Positions 1 through 5,963 of a stretch of 5,963 nt of DNA are shown here, in pieces. The translations under genes were made by a program, and so were the position numbers. This stretch comes from JAAYUD01 sp036846645 (GTDB lineage: Bacteria; Bacteroidota; Bacteroidia; Bacteroidales; Bacteroidaceae), in NCBI GenBank assembly GCA_036846645.1, contig DAIUBN010000173.1, positions 1-5,963 of the forward strand, in the 5' to 3' direction. The notes beneath the pieces are model-generated. The model saw only the letters and a program-made list of their open reading frames with translations, ran no database searches and was not told where the DNA came from. Numbering within the stretch: the first letter of the stretch is position 1; each line of letters opens with the position of its first letter.

Positions 1-2
1 GT

Positions 3-77
3 ATTATCGAACGGTTTGAGCGCATCAAAGAATGCCCCTGCTTCGATGTGATAACAGAGATGAGGATGCTGAGATGA
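3..77 (+). CDS. possible C-terminal fragment of an unidentified plus-strand gene, cut by the left window edge
   Basis: An open frame enters from the left edge and ends at TGA 75-77, giving 24 residues (it begins IIERFERIKE and ends TEMRMLR). Codon choice resembles the real genes here. The codon-aligned frame on the opposite strand is also open to the edge but has no usable ATG, so the plus strand is preferred. If real, it converges on the PAP2-family gene with about 25 bp between the two stops. I do not recognise the protein, and 24 residues are too few to assign a family. The 25 bp between the stops holds no convincing hairpin. Confidence 0.4.
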   Translation: MIERFERIKECPCFDVITEMRMLR

Positions 78-102
78 ATTGAATATCCAAAGGGAGTGGT
101 CT

Positions 103-1119
103 TTATTCCTTCTCTTCAGGACGTGATGCTTTGGTGAACAGATGTTTGGGCATCAAGATAGGATAGGCAAACCAGTAGCGGTACATGAGACTGACAACGT
201 AATAGATGATGAAAGCTGTGATGAAACCGGCAATGGCATCTATCAAGTAGTGGGCTTGGATAAATACCGTGGCACCAACGAGAAGTATGTAGAAAGGTAG
301 CATACAACCGAAGAGTTTCTTGCTGCCTCGCCAGGCAAATATCATGAGGATGGTAGAGATACCAACGTGACTGCTGGGGAAAGCGGCTGTGGGCCTTTCG
401 CCTACGGCCTGCGAACCTTCTACCAAATCGTGAAATAGTCCATGTTGATATTCCGGACCAGGCATGAGCTGCTGATGGAAGTTGAAGTAGTCGCCGATAT
501 GAGGAAAGATGCCTTTGGCTACATGATCCATACCGATTGCTGGATAGTAGAATTGCGGTCCGGCAACGGGAACAAAGATGTAGATAAGGTAATAAATGAA
601 GAACGACGTGACGACTACAAAGGAATATTTTTCGAAATGTTCGTATTTTCTGAAGAAATAGAACAAAGCTACGGCAAATATCATGGGATAGTATGAGAAG
701 TATCCCAAATTGAATGCTTCGCTGAGCCAGTTGTATTTGAATGTTTCGCAAAATAGCAATGCGGGCTGGCATCCGAAAAATTGTTGGTCGAAGCCGGCAA
801 ATACATAATCCAGATTGGGAAGGAACCTGTTGAACTCGAAGGTATCGGGATACCAATAGGAGAGCAAGCTCATTTGGAAAGCGATGCGGATGAATGCGAT
901 ATACTTGAAAGGAAAACGTTTGAAGAGGTAGATCATAAACAGTGTGATGATAAGAATCATCAACCGCTGGTCGAGCATGGCAATAGGATGATTCATTCGT
1001 GGAAATAGGTACAGAATGAGAATAGAGGTAAGCAGATTGTATATCAATGCTACCTTCTCTACGGCAAACAAACCATTTTTGTTTTCTACCTTATTGAATA
1101 AATCAATTTTTACAGCCAT
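103..1119 (-). CDS. PAP2-superfamily integral membrane enzyme, Aur1/inositolphosphotransferase-like
   Basis: 338 residues with about seven or eight hydrophobic segments (roughly 24-40, 52-67, 73-88, 136-156, 165-185, 252-264, 272-288, 293-312), so an inner-membrane protein. The PAP2 catalytic motifs are GERP (240-243), PSSH (248-251) with H251 as presumed acid/base, and HYLID with H290 as presumed nucleophile and D294. The SR pair that canonical PAP2 phosphatases carry seven residues before the histidine is replaced by A-T (283-284). With VPVAGPQF at 183-190 and AAFPSSH, this resembles the PAP2_3/Aur1 branch, which includes lipid phosphotransferases as well as phosphatases. The likely reaction is transfer or hydrolysis of a phospho-head group on a lipid; the substrate is unknown. 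The ATG lies inside the last codons of the upstream epimerase gene (10-nt overlap), with AGAAGG directly before it, so translation is probably coupled. A generic undecaprenyl- or lipid-phosphate phosphatase is the alternative. Confidence 0.9.
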   Translation of the reverse strand: MAVKIDLFNKVENKNGLFAVEKVALIYNLLTSILILYLFPRMNHPIAMLDQRLMILIITLFMIYLFKRFPFKYIAFIRIAFQMSLLSYWYPDTFEFNRFLPNLDYVFAGFDQQFFGCQPALLFCETFKYNWLSEAFNLGYFSYYPMIFAVALFYFFRKYEHFEKYSFVVVTSFFIYYLIYIFVPVAGPQFYYPAIGMDHVAKGIFPHIGDYFNFHQQLMPGPEYQHGLFHDLVEGSQAVGERPTAAFPSSHVGISTILMIFAWRGSKKLFGCMLPFYILLVGATVFIQAHYLIDAIAGFITAFIIYYVVSLMYRYWFAYPILMPKHLFTKASRPEEKE

Positions 1120-2117
1120 CCTTCTTTCTTATACCATGCTATCGTTTCGGCAACACCTCGCTCCAAGTTGTAATCGGGCTCGTATCCCAATTCTTTTTCA
1201 GTAGGTGTTATATCACATCGCCAGTTGCGTTGCTTCATGATCTTGTATTTATCCGAATTGAACGTTGAACTTTTATGCGACATTGTTGCAATCATTTCAG
1301 CCAGCAAAGATACAACTTTTAAAACAATTAAAGGACATTTTATATGAATAACAAACGGATTGCCCATCTCTTTTTGTATCAAGTCGGAGAAATGGCGACT
1401 AGGATATACTCCACCATCGGAGACGAAGTAGGCGCGTCGGGTAATCTTCTTGTCGATGCAAAGAAAGATGGTCTTCACCACATCCTTTACGTAGACGAAA
1501 GTGAGGTCTTGATGTTTGTAGCCTACGGCAAAGTCGAAATGCTGTTTGATGCTTTTAGCCATCAGAAAGTAGTCTTTCTCTCGCGGGCCATATACTCCGG
1601 TGGGACGGATAAAGACGTATGGAAAGTCGCTGATACTCTGAAGATACCTTTCGGATTTGCGCTTGCTGAGTCCGTAGGCGGTATTGGGTTCCATCTCGTC
1701 GTCTTCTTTTATCGGCTCGTAGTTGGCTTCATGGATAGCTCCGAAGATGCTCAATGTGCTGATATAGATGAACTGGCTTGGTAGCATGTCGTGCAGTCGA
1801 AGTGTGTCTGCCAATAATTTGGTCTGTCCGAAGTTTACTTTGTTGAAATCGCTCTTGTCGACACATTTGGTGACACCGGCACAATGAACGACGATATCAA
1901 ACTTACCAAATTGTTGTTTATGCTCGACAAGTGCTTTAGACAGAGCAGTAGCATTAGAAAAGTCGGCTGTAAAGAAATGAATGCGCGGATCTTGCAGATA
2001 GCGTTTGCTGCTTGTTGCTCTTACTCCTGCCCATACTTCGAAATTTCTGCTGAGTGCTTCTTCTACGATAAAACTGCCAATGAAGCCACTTGCTCCGGTG
2101 ATTAATATAGATGCCAT
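1110..2117 (-). CDS. NAD(P)-dependent epimerase/dehydratase/reductase, extended SDR family
   Basis: 335 residues, full length for an extended short-chain dehydrogenase. The N-terminal Rossmann nucleotide-binding motif is TGASGFIG (G8, G11, G14). The strand FIYISTLSIFG (117-126) supplies the active-site Ser/Thr, and YGLSK (148-152) supplies the catalytic Tyr148 and Lys152. RPTGVYGPRE (171-180) is the usual post-catalytic motif of this family. The C-terminus (ELGYEPDYNLERGV then AWYKKEGWL) is the typical extended-SDR end. It should be a soluble oxidoreductase on a sugar-nucleotide, sterol-like or lipid ketone substrate; sequence alone does not say which. It is the middle gene of a minus-strand set, starting 7 nt after the metal transporter stop and overlapping the PAP2-family gene by 10 nt. 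Caulobacter ceramide reductase (CerR) belongs to this broad family, so a sphingolipid role is possible but unproven. Family call firm, substrate open. Confidence 0.93.
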   Translation of the reverse strand: MASILITGASGFIGSFIVEEALSRNFEVWAGVRATSSKRYLQDPRIHFFTADFSNATALSKALVEHKQQFGKFDIVVHCAGVTKCVDKSDFNKVNFGQTKLLADTLRLHDMLPSQFIYISTLSIFGAIHEANYEPIKEDDEMEPNTAYGLSKRKSERYLQSISDFPYVFIRPTGVYGPREKDYFLMAKSIKQHFDFAVGYKHQDLTFVYVKDVVKTIFLCIDKKITRRAYFVSDGGVYPSRHFSDLIQKEMGNPFVIHIKCPLIVLKVVSLLAEMIATMSHKSSTFNSDKYKIMKQRNWRCDITPTEKELGYEPDYNLERGVAETIAWYKKEGWL

Positions 2118-2124
2118 TATGGTA

Positions 2125-3060
2125 TTATTCTAATTCTTTGTTTAATGTTTCTTCTTGTTGTTCTTCTTTAGGCTCCACATGAATGCTGACGTAGGTATTG
2201 TTGCCGAACAATTCTTTCAGCTTGTCTTCGATAGCAGTAGCAGCATCGTGGGCTTCTTCGAGAGAGATATGTCCATCCATCAGCACATGCAAGTCGATGG
2301 CATAATTGTTACCAATCTGACGAGTCCGCAAGTCATGAGGTTCGCTCACTCCGGGGAAGGAAGCGGTAGCATCTAGAATTTTCTTTTCCACTTCTTCGGG
2401 GAGAGAACGTTCGAGCAACTGCCCCATACACGGTTTGAGTAGCGACAGAGATACCTTGATAATAAGGAAGCTGACAACTACTGCTGCGATAGGATCGAGC
2501 ACTCTCCACTGTTCGCCCAGCAATATGGCGCCACCGATACCGATAGCAGTTCCGATAGACGAAAGCGCATCGCTGCGATGATGCCAGGCGTTGGCAATCA
2601 CCGAAGGCGAATTGTATTTGTTGCCTGCTATTTTGGTGTATTGATAGAGTAGCTCTTTGGACACAATGGAGATGATGGCCGCCCAGAATGCGATAGTACC
2701 GGGAGCTTTGAGTTTTACTCCGGAAATAGCATCGTAAATCTCCCGACATCCATTGTAGAGGATGCCGAATCCTACAAATAGTAGTAGCAGTCCGATAATG
2801 GCAGTAGCCAATGTCTCATACTTTCCATGTCCGAAGTCGTGCCCTTCGTCCCTTGGTTTATTAGAGATATGAACGAAGACCATAACGATGATATCGGTGA
2901 CGAAATCGGATAACGAATGTACGGCATCGGCAAGCATAGCGGCACTATGCCCCACTATTCCTGCAAAGAATTTGAAAGTGAGCAACAGCAGATTGACAAC
3001 ACTGCCAATCAGTGTAACCTCGAAAATCTTTCTTTCGCGGAGGCTATTTTCATTCTTCAT
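2125..3060 (-). CDS. cation diffusion facilitator (CDF) family divalent metal exporter, probably Zn2+-type
   Basis: 311 residues from the ATG at 3060. It has a hydrophobic N-terminal half with about six membrane segments (near 14-33, 38-63, 82-103, 121-137, 166-182, 187-205) and a cytoplasmic C-terminal domain. The metal-site residues are visible: H48-xxx-D52 in TM2 and H160-xxx-D164 in TM5. An HD/HD pair fits Zn2+-preferring CDFs, unlike the D-containing TM2 site of FieF or the DxxxD sites of Mn2+ members. The TM2-TM3 loop has the conserved HDFGHGKYE (74-82). The C-terminal domain carries LHVLMDGH (257-264), H271 and HVEP (294-297), which can bind metal at the dimer interface, and ends in a Glu/Gln-rich tail. 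The role would be proton-driven metal export from the cytoplasm. A GTG 36 nt upstream (3096) keeps the frame open but overlaps the likely -7 promoter element, so ATG 3060 is preferred. First gene of the minus-strand set. Confidence 0.93.
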   Translation of the reverse strand: MKNENSLRERKIFEVTLIGSVVNLLLLTFKFFAGIVGHSAAMLADAVHSLSDFVTDIIVMVFVHISNKPRDEGHDFGHGKYETLATAIIGLLLLFVGFGILYNGCREIYDAISGVKLKAPGTIAFWAAIISIVSKELLYQYTKIAGNKYNSPSVIANAWHHRSDALSSIGTAIGIGGAILLGEQWRVLDPIAAVVVSFLIIKVSLSLLKPCMGQLLERSLPEEVEKKILDATASFPGVSEPHDLRTRQIGNNYAIDLHVLMDGHISLEEAHDAATAIEDKLKELFGNNTYVSIHVEPKEEQQEETLNKELE

Positions 3061-3085
3061 TGTTATTAATCTAAAAAAGCAAAGG

Positions 3086-3093
3086 CAAATATA
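3086..3093 (-). promoter_or_regulatory. Bacteroidetes-type -7 promoter element for the CDF exporter set
   Basis: Read on the minus strand this is TATATTTG, a perfect match to the Bacteroidetes -7 consensus TAnnTTTG. It lies about 25 nt upstream of the ATG at 3060, giving a short A/T-rich leader of about 20 nt. No good TTTG-like -33 box is seen at the expected 19-21 nt spacing, so the call rests on the -7 element and its position. It would drive the exporter, epimerase and PAP2-family genes together. Confidence 0.55.
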
Positions 3094-3102
3094 CACTTTA
3101 AT

Positions 3103-3134
3103 ATTGAATTTCTGAGATTAAATTGCTTACTTTG
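3103..3134 (+). promoter_or_regulatory. probable promoter of the RNase R-flavoprotein pair
   Basis: The plus strand has TTACTTTG at 3127-3134, one mismatch from the -7 consensus TAnnTTTG. A partial -33 box, ATTG at 3103-3106, lies 20 nt upstream, the expected spacing for the Bacteroidetes primary sigma factor. Transcription would start near 3140, leaving a leader of about 25 nt before ATG 3165. That leader is A/T-rich without a purine-rich Shine-Dalgarno, as is usual in this phylum. The two divergent -7 elements are about 33 nt apart, so their polymerase footprints may overlap. Confidence 0.45.
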
Positions 3135-3164
3135 TAATAAATCTCAATATAAATCCTAATTATT

Positions 3165-5435
3165 ATGGCAAAGAATACAGAGAAAAAAGCCGGTAAACGG
3201 ATGACAAAACAAGATATGAAAGACATCTTGTTGGAGTATTTTCATGAAAATCCTTCCAAGAGTTTCACAACAAGACATTTATTTGCCCAATTGCGATTCA
3301 ATACGCATCCGATGAAAATGCTGTGTATGGATATCTTATCGGAACTGTCGGCCGATGATTACCTCACACAGATTGATAAAGGAGTGTATCGATTGAACGA
3401 CCATGGAATAGAGATGACTGGTATCTTCCAACGCAAAAGCAACGGAAAGAATATGTTTATTCCCGATGGTGGCGGAGAACCCATTTTTGTAGCCGAACGT
3501 AATTCGGCTCATGCGATGAACAATGATAAAGTGAAAATTACGTTCTTTGCTAAACGTAAGAATCATATCGCCGAAGGAGAAGTAATCGAAATTCTGGAGC
3601 GCGCTCAAGATACTTTTGTGGGAACTCTCGAAGTGACAAAGCAATATGCTTTCTTGCTCACCGAGAACCGTACGCTTGCCAACGATATTTTTATTCCGAA
3701 AGACAAGTTGAAAGGTGGACAGACTGGTGATAAAGCGGTGGTAAAGATTGTTGAATGGCCCGATAAGGCGAAGAATCCTATTGGTGCAGTTGTCGACGTT
3801 CTTGGTAAAGCCGGAGAGAATACAACCGAGATGCATGCTATTCTTGCCGAATACGGATTGCCGTATGTCTATCCCGAATCAGTAGAAAAGGCTGCAGATA
3901 ATATACCAGCCGAAATACCAGCCGATGAGATTGCACATCGCGAAGATTTTCGTGGTGTCACTACTTTTACTATCGACCCGAAAGATGCAAAGGACTTTGA
4001 TGATGCTCTTTCTGTAAGAAAAATCAAGGATGGACTTTGGGAAATCGGCGTTCATATTGCCGATGTGACTCATTATTATAAAGAAGGTAGCATTATCGAT
4101 AAGGAAGCAGTGAAAAGAGCTACGTCGGTGTATCTGGTAGATCGTACCGTTCCGATGCTTCCCGAGAGACTTTGCAACTTTATCTGTTCTTTGCGCCCCA
4201 ACGAGGAGAAACTCACTTTCTCTGTGATCTTCGAGATTACCGACAAGGGCGAAATTAAGAAATCGCATATTGCTCATACCGTTATCAAGAGTGACCGTCG
4301 TTTCACTTACGAAGAAGTTCAGCAGATTATCGAAACTGGCGAGGGTGAGTATAAAGAAGAAATCTTCGCTGCCGACAATATTGCCAAACTGATACGTAAG
4401 AAACGTTTCGAACAGGGTGCCATCTCTTTCGAACGTTGGGAAATGAAGTTCGATATCGACGAGACAGGCAAACCAATCGGTATATATATTAAGGAGTCGA
4501 AAGATGCCAACAAACTGGTAGAGGAATTTATGCTGCTTGCCAACCGTTATGTGGCAGAGTCTATTGGTAAAGTGCCTCACAATAAGAAGCCGAAGGTATT
4601 TCCTTATCGTATCCACGATACCCCCGACCCTGTGAAACTCGAAAATCTGTCGCAGTTCATCTCACGCTTCGGTTACAAAGTTCGTACTGTGGGTTCAAAA
4701 CAAGATATTGCTAAATCTATCAATGGCTTGCTCGATGAAGTACATGGCAAGAAAGAAGAAAATCTAATCGAGACCATATCGGTTCGTGCTATGCAAAAAG
4801 CCCGTTACTCGGTTCACAACATCGGTCACTATGGATTGGCATTCGATTATTACACTCACTTCACTTCGCCTATCCGTCGTTATCCCGACCAGATGGTTCA
4901 TCGGCTGCTCACCAAATATATGGCAGGTGGTCGTAGCGTTTCGGAACAGAAGTACGAAGATCTTTGCGAGCACAGTTCGGACATGGAGCAAGTAGCTGCC
5001 AATGCCGAAAGAGCTTCTATCAAATATAAGGAAGTAGAATATATGGGCGAGCGTCTCGGCAATGTCTACGAAGGAGTAATATCCGGCGTTACCGAATGGG
5101 GCGTCTATGTAGAAATCAATGAGAACAAGTGCGAAGGAATGATTCCAATTCGTGACCTCGACGATGACTACTATGAATTTGATGAGAAGAACTACTGCAT
5201 CCGCGGTCGTCGTCATCATAAAGTTTACAGTCTGGGCGATCCTATCACTATCAAGGTTGCTCGTGCCAACTTGGAGAAGAAGCAACTCGACTTTGCTTTG
5301 ATGAAAGATGATAAGGGCGAAGCCATGCATACCGAATCTCCTCATCGCAGTGGTGGCAAGGGTTGGAAAGACAATGATAAGAAGGATAAGAAAAAGAGAC
5401 CCGAGAAACGTAATAAAGATAGAAAAAGAAAATAA
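3165..5435 (+). CDS. rnr: ribonuclease R, RNase II/RNB-family 3'-5' exoribonuclease
   Basis: 756 residues, normal for RNase R. In order: N-terminal winged-helix RNase R domain (about 15-80), two OB-fold cold-shock-type domains (about 82-215), the RNB catalytic domain (about 258-585), an S1 RNA-binding domain (about 631-712, GNVYEGVISGVTEWGVYVEI) and a strongly basic Lys/Arg tail (about 730-756). The Mg2+-binding catalytic motif TIDPKDAKDFDDAL carries D271, D277, D279 and D280. The second conserved RNB signature is HFTSPIRRYPD (565-575). The enzyme degrades RNA processively from the 3' end, including structured RNA, and in other bacteria acts in rRNA quality control, mRNA decay and tmRNA-linked decay. 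The winged-helix domain and basic tail distinguish RNase R from RNase II. The start is the first ATG after the promoter. The stop TAA directly abuts the ATG of the next gene. No truncation or frameshift seen. Confidence 0.98.
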   Translation: MAKNTEKKAGKRMTKQDMKDILLEYFHENPSKSFTTRHLFAQLRFNTHPMKMLCMDILSELSADDYLTQIDKGVYRLNDHGIEMTGIFQRKSNGKNMFIPDGGGEPIFVAERNSAHAMNNDKVKITFFAKRKNHIAEGEVIEILERAQDTFVGTLEVTKQYAFLLTENRTLANDIFIPKDKLKGGQTGDKAVVKIVEWPDKAKNPIGAVVDVLGKAGENTTEMHAILAEYGLPYVYPESVEKAADNIPAEIPADEIAHREDFRGVTTFTIDPKDAKDFDDALSVRKIKDGLWEIGVHIADVTHYYKEGSIIDKEAVKRATSVYLVDRTVPMLPERLCNFICSLRPNEEKLTFSVIFEITDKGEIKKSHIAHTVIKSDRRFTYEEVQQIIETGEGEYKEEIFAADNIAKLIRKKRFEQGAISFERWEMKFDIDETGKPIGIYIKESKDANKLVEEFMLLANRYVAESIGKVPHNKKPKVFPYRIHDTPDPVKLENLSQFISRFGYKVRTVGSKQDIAKSINGLLDEVHGKKEENLIETISVRAMQKARYSVHNIGHYGLAFDYYTHFTSPIRRYPDQMVHRLLTKYMAGGRSVSEQKYEDLCEHSSDMEQVAANAERASIKYKEVEYMGERLGNVYEGVISGVTEWGVYVEINENKCEGMIPIRDLDDDYYEFDEKNYCIRGRRHHKVYSLGDPITIKVARANLEKKQLDFALMKDDKGEAMHTESPHRSGGKGWKDNDKKDKKKRPEKRNKDRKRK
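3903..3926 (+). repeat. 12-bp tandem duplication inside the RNase R gene
   Basis: ATACCAGCCGAA at 3903-3914 is followed directly by ATACCAGCCGAT at 3915-3926, differing only in the last base. It encodes IPAE-IPAD (residues 247-254), in the linker between the cold-shock-type domains and the RNB catalytic domain. It is in frame and looks like a small slippage duplication in a tolerant linker. Confidence 0.6.
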
Positions 5436-5900
5436 ATGAGAACGGTCATTATCAAAGCACGTGGGGAGATGGAAGACATCATCTTGCGTGCTTCGGTCTG
5501 CTACGTAGGCATTACCGATTTAGAGAACAATCCATACGTTGTTCCTATGAACTTCGGATACCAGGATGGTGTACTTTACCTTCATTCTGGCCCGACAGGC
5601 AGTAATATCGATATGCTGAAAGTGAATAATAATGTATGCATCACCTTCTCTGAAGGCACAGAATTGGTGTATCAGAGCGTGCAGTTAGGTTGCAGCTATC
5701 GTGTCAAGTCTCAAAGTGTGATATGTCGAGGCAAAGTATCTTTTGTCGACGATATGGACGAGAAGCGAGAAGCACTCGGCATCTTGATGAAGCATTACAC
5801 CGATTATCCGGTGAAATATTCCGATCCGGCAGTTCGAAACGTCTGTATTTGGAAGATTCCAGTAGATAGTATGACAGGCAGAGCATACGCAGTAGAATAG
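5436..5900 (+). CDS. pyridoxamine 5'-phosphate oxidase-like flavin-binding split-barrel protein
   Basis: 154 residues, the usual size for the small single-domain family of FMN-binding split-barrel proteins that includes NimA-type nitroimidazole reductases. Recognisable features are the opening strands CYVGITDLENNPYVVPMNFG (22-41), then the strand and turn GVLYLHSGPTGSNIDMLK (45-62), where the Gly/Ser-rich turn typically contacts the flavin phosphate. NVCITFSEG (66-74) follows, then Y89-VKSQSVICRGKVSFVDD and a C-terminal strand VCIWKIPVDSMTGRAY (136-151), the common end of this family. It is a soluble cytoplasmic protein, probably binding FMN or a related flavin/F420/heme cofactor and acting as a small reductase or oxidase; the substrate is unknown. 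True PdxH activity is unlikely because the protein is short. The ATG follows the RNase R TAA with no gap, and no promoter is seen between them, so the two are probably co-transcribed and translationally coupled. Confidence 0.88.
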   Translation: MRTVIIKARGEMEDIILRASVCYVGITDLENNPYVVPMNFGYQDGVLYLHSGPTGSNIDMLKVNNNVCITFSEGTELVYQSVQLGCSYRVKSQSVICRGKVSFVDDMDEKREALGILMKHYTDYPVKYSDPAVRNVCIWKIPVDSMTGRAYAVE

Positions 5901-5926
5901 ACCATTTAGTTCTTTTCATAAAATAT

Positions 5927-5960
5927 TAGCGCCGCATCATCCTTCGATAATGTGGCGCTA
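5927..5960. terminator. strong stem-loop, probable (perhaps bidirectional) transcription terminator
   Basis: TAGCGCCGCATCAT (5927-5940) pairs with ATAATGTGGCGCTA (5947-5960) around a six-base loop, CCTTCG. Of 14 positions, twelve are Watson-Crick, one is G-U and one is a C/A mismatch near the loop. It begins 27 nt after the flavoprotein stop. On the plus strand the window ends three bases after the stem, so a U-tract cannot be seen. On the minus strand the stem is followed by AATATTTT, a modest U-tract, so it could also terminate a convergent gene beyond the right edge. Confidence 0.65.
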
Positions 5961-5963
5961 GAT

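Noticed and set aside
78..102. A terminator between the left-edge fragment and the PAP2-family gene
   Set aside because: Only a four-base complementary pair (AAAG with CTTT) is seen, too weak to call.
116..856. A 246-residue open frame on the same strand as the PAP2-family gene, in another frame
   Set aside because: It lies wholly inside the PAP2-family gene, which has clear catalytic motifs and membrane segments. The alternative product is rich in Arg, His, Ser and Leu with no recognisable domain.
1344..1784. A 146-residue plus-strand open frame
   Set aside because: It is antisense to the epimerase/reductase gene, whose Rossmann and YxxxK motifs are clear. No promoter or domain supports the plus-strand frame.
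2333..2749. A 138-residue minus-strand frame inside the CDF exporter gene
   Set aside because: It is an out-of-frame shadow of the exporter, with a low-complexity Arg/Ser-rich product and no domain.
3879..4616. A 245-residue minus-strand open frame opposite the RNase R catalytic domain
   Set aside because: It is fully antisense to conserved RNB sequence. Long antisense frames are common opposite biased codons, and no start signal or family is recognisable.
4764..5345. A 193-residue minus-strand open frame opposite the end of RNase R
   Set aside because: It is antisense to the conserved RNB and S1 regions, and its hydrophobic runs mirror acidic codons of the sense strand.
5436..5900. Calling the flavoprotein PdxH or a Nim nitroimidazole-resistance protein
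   Set aside because: It is shorter than typical PdxH and lacks features that would separate Nim proteins from the many other small FMN split-barrel proteins. Only the family call is supported.
5704..5919. A 71-residue minus-strand open frame over the flavoprotein 3' end
   Set aside because: It starts in the short intergenic region and runs antisense through conserved flavoprotein codons; no supporting motif.

Overview
The window looks like ordinary chromosomal DNA from a Bacteroidales species (Bacteroides, Phocaeicola or a close relative). Three things suggest this: moderate G+C by eye, gene starts with A/T-rich leaders instead of strong Shine-Dalgarno sites, and a clean Bacteroidetes-type -7 element (TAnnTTTG) in the one divergent intergenic region. 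No mobile element, CRISPR array, rRNA or tRNA is visible. The species cannot be fixed from the sequence alone.

Layout. A possible C-terminal scrap of a plus-strand gene ends at 77. Bases 103-3060 hold a tightly packed three-gene set on the minus strand, read right to left: a cation diffusion facilitator metal exporter (2125-3060), an extended-SDR NAD(P)-dependent epimerase/reductase (1110-2117) and a multi-pass PAP2-superfamily membrane enzyme (103-1119). The first two are 7 nt apart and the last two overlap by 10 nt, so they are probably one transcript. The 104-bp region 3061-3164 is a divergent promoter region. To its right, on the plus strand, lie the full-length exoribonuclease RNase R (3165-5435) and, with its ATG directly after the RNase R TAA, a small flavin-binding split-barrel protein of the pyridoxamine 5'-phosphate oxidase-like family (5436-5900). 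A strong hairpin (5927-5960) closes the window and is probably a terminator, perhaps shared with a convergent gene beyond the right edge.

How the genes work together. RNase R degrades structured RNA; why it would be coupled to a flavoprotein is unknown. In the minus-strand set, the epimerase/reductase and the PAP2 enzyme are translationally coupled. The PAP2 enzyme has the Aur1/inositolphosphotransferase-like form of the motifs (RPTAAFPSSH and HYLID, without the canonical SR). This makes a role in lipid head-group chemistry plausible, possibly involving the sphingolipids that Bacteroidales make, but that is inference. I found no convincing new biological system; the coupled lipid-enzyme pair is the part most worth following up.
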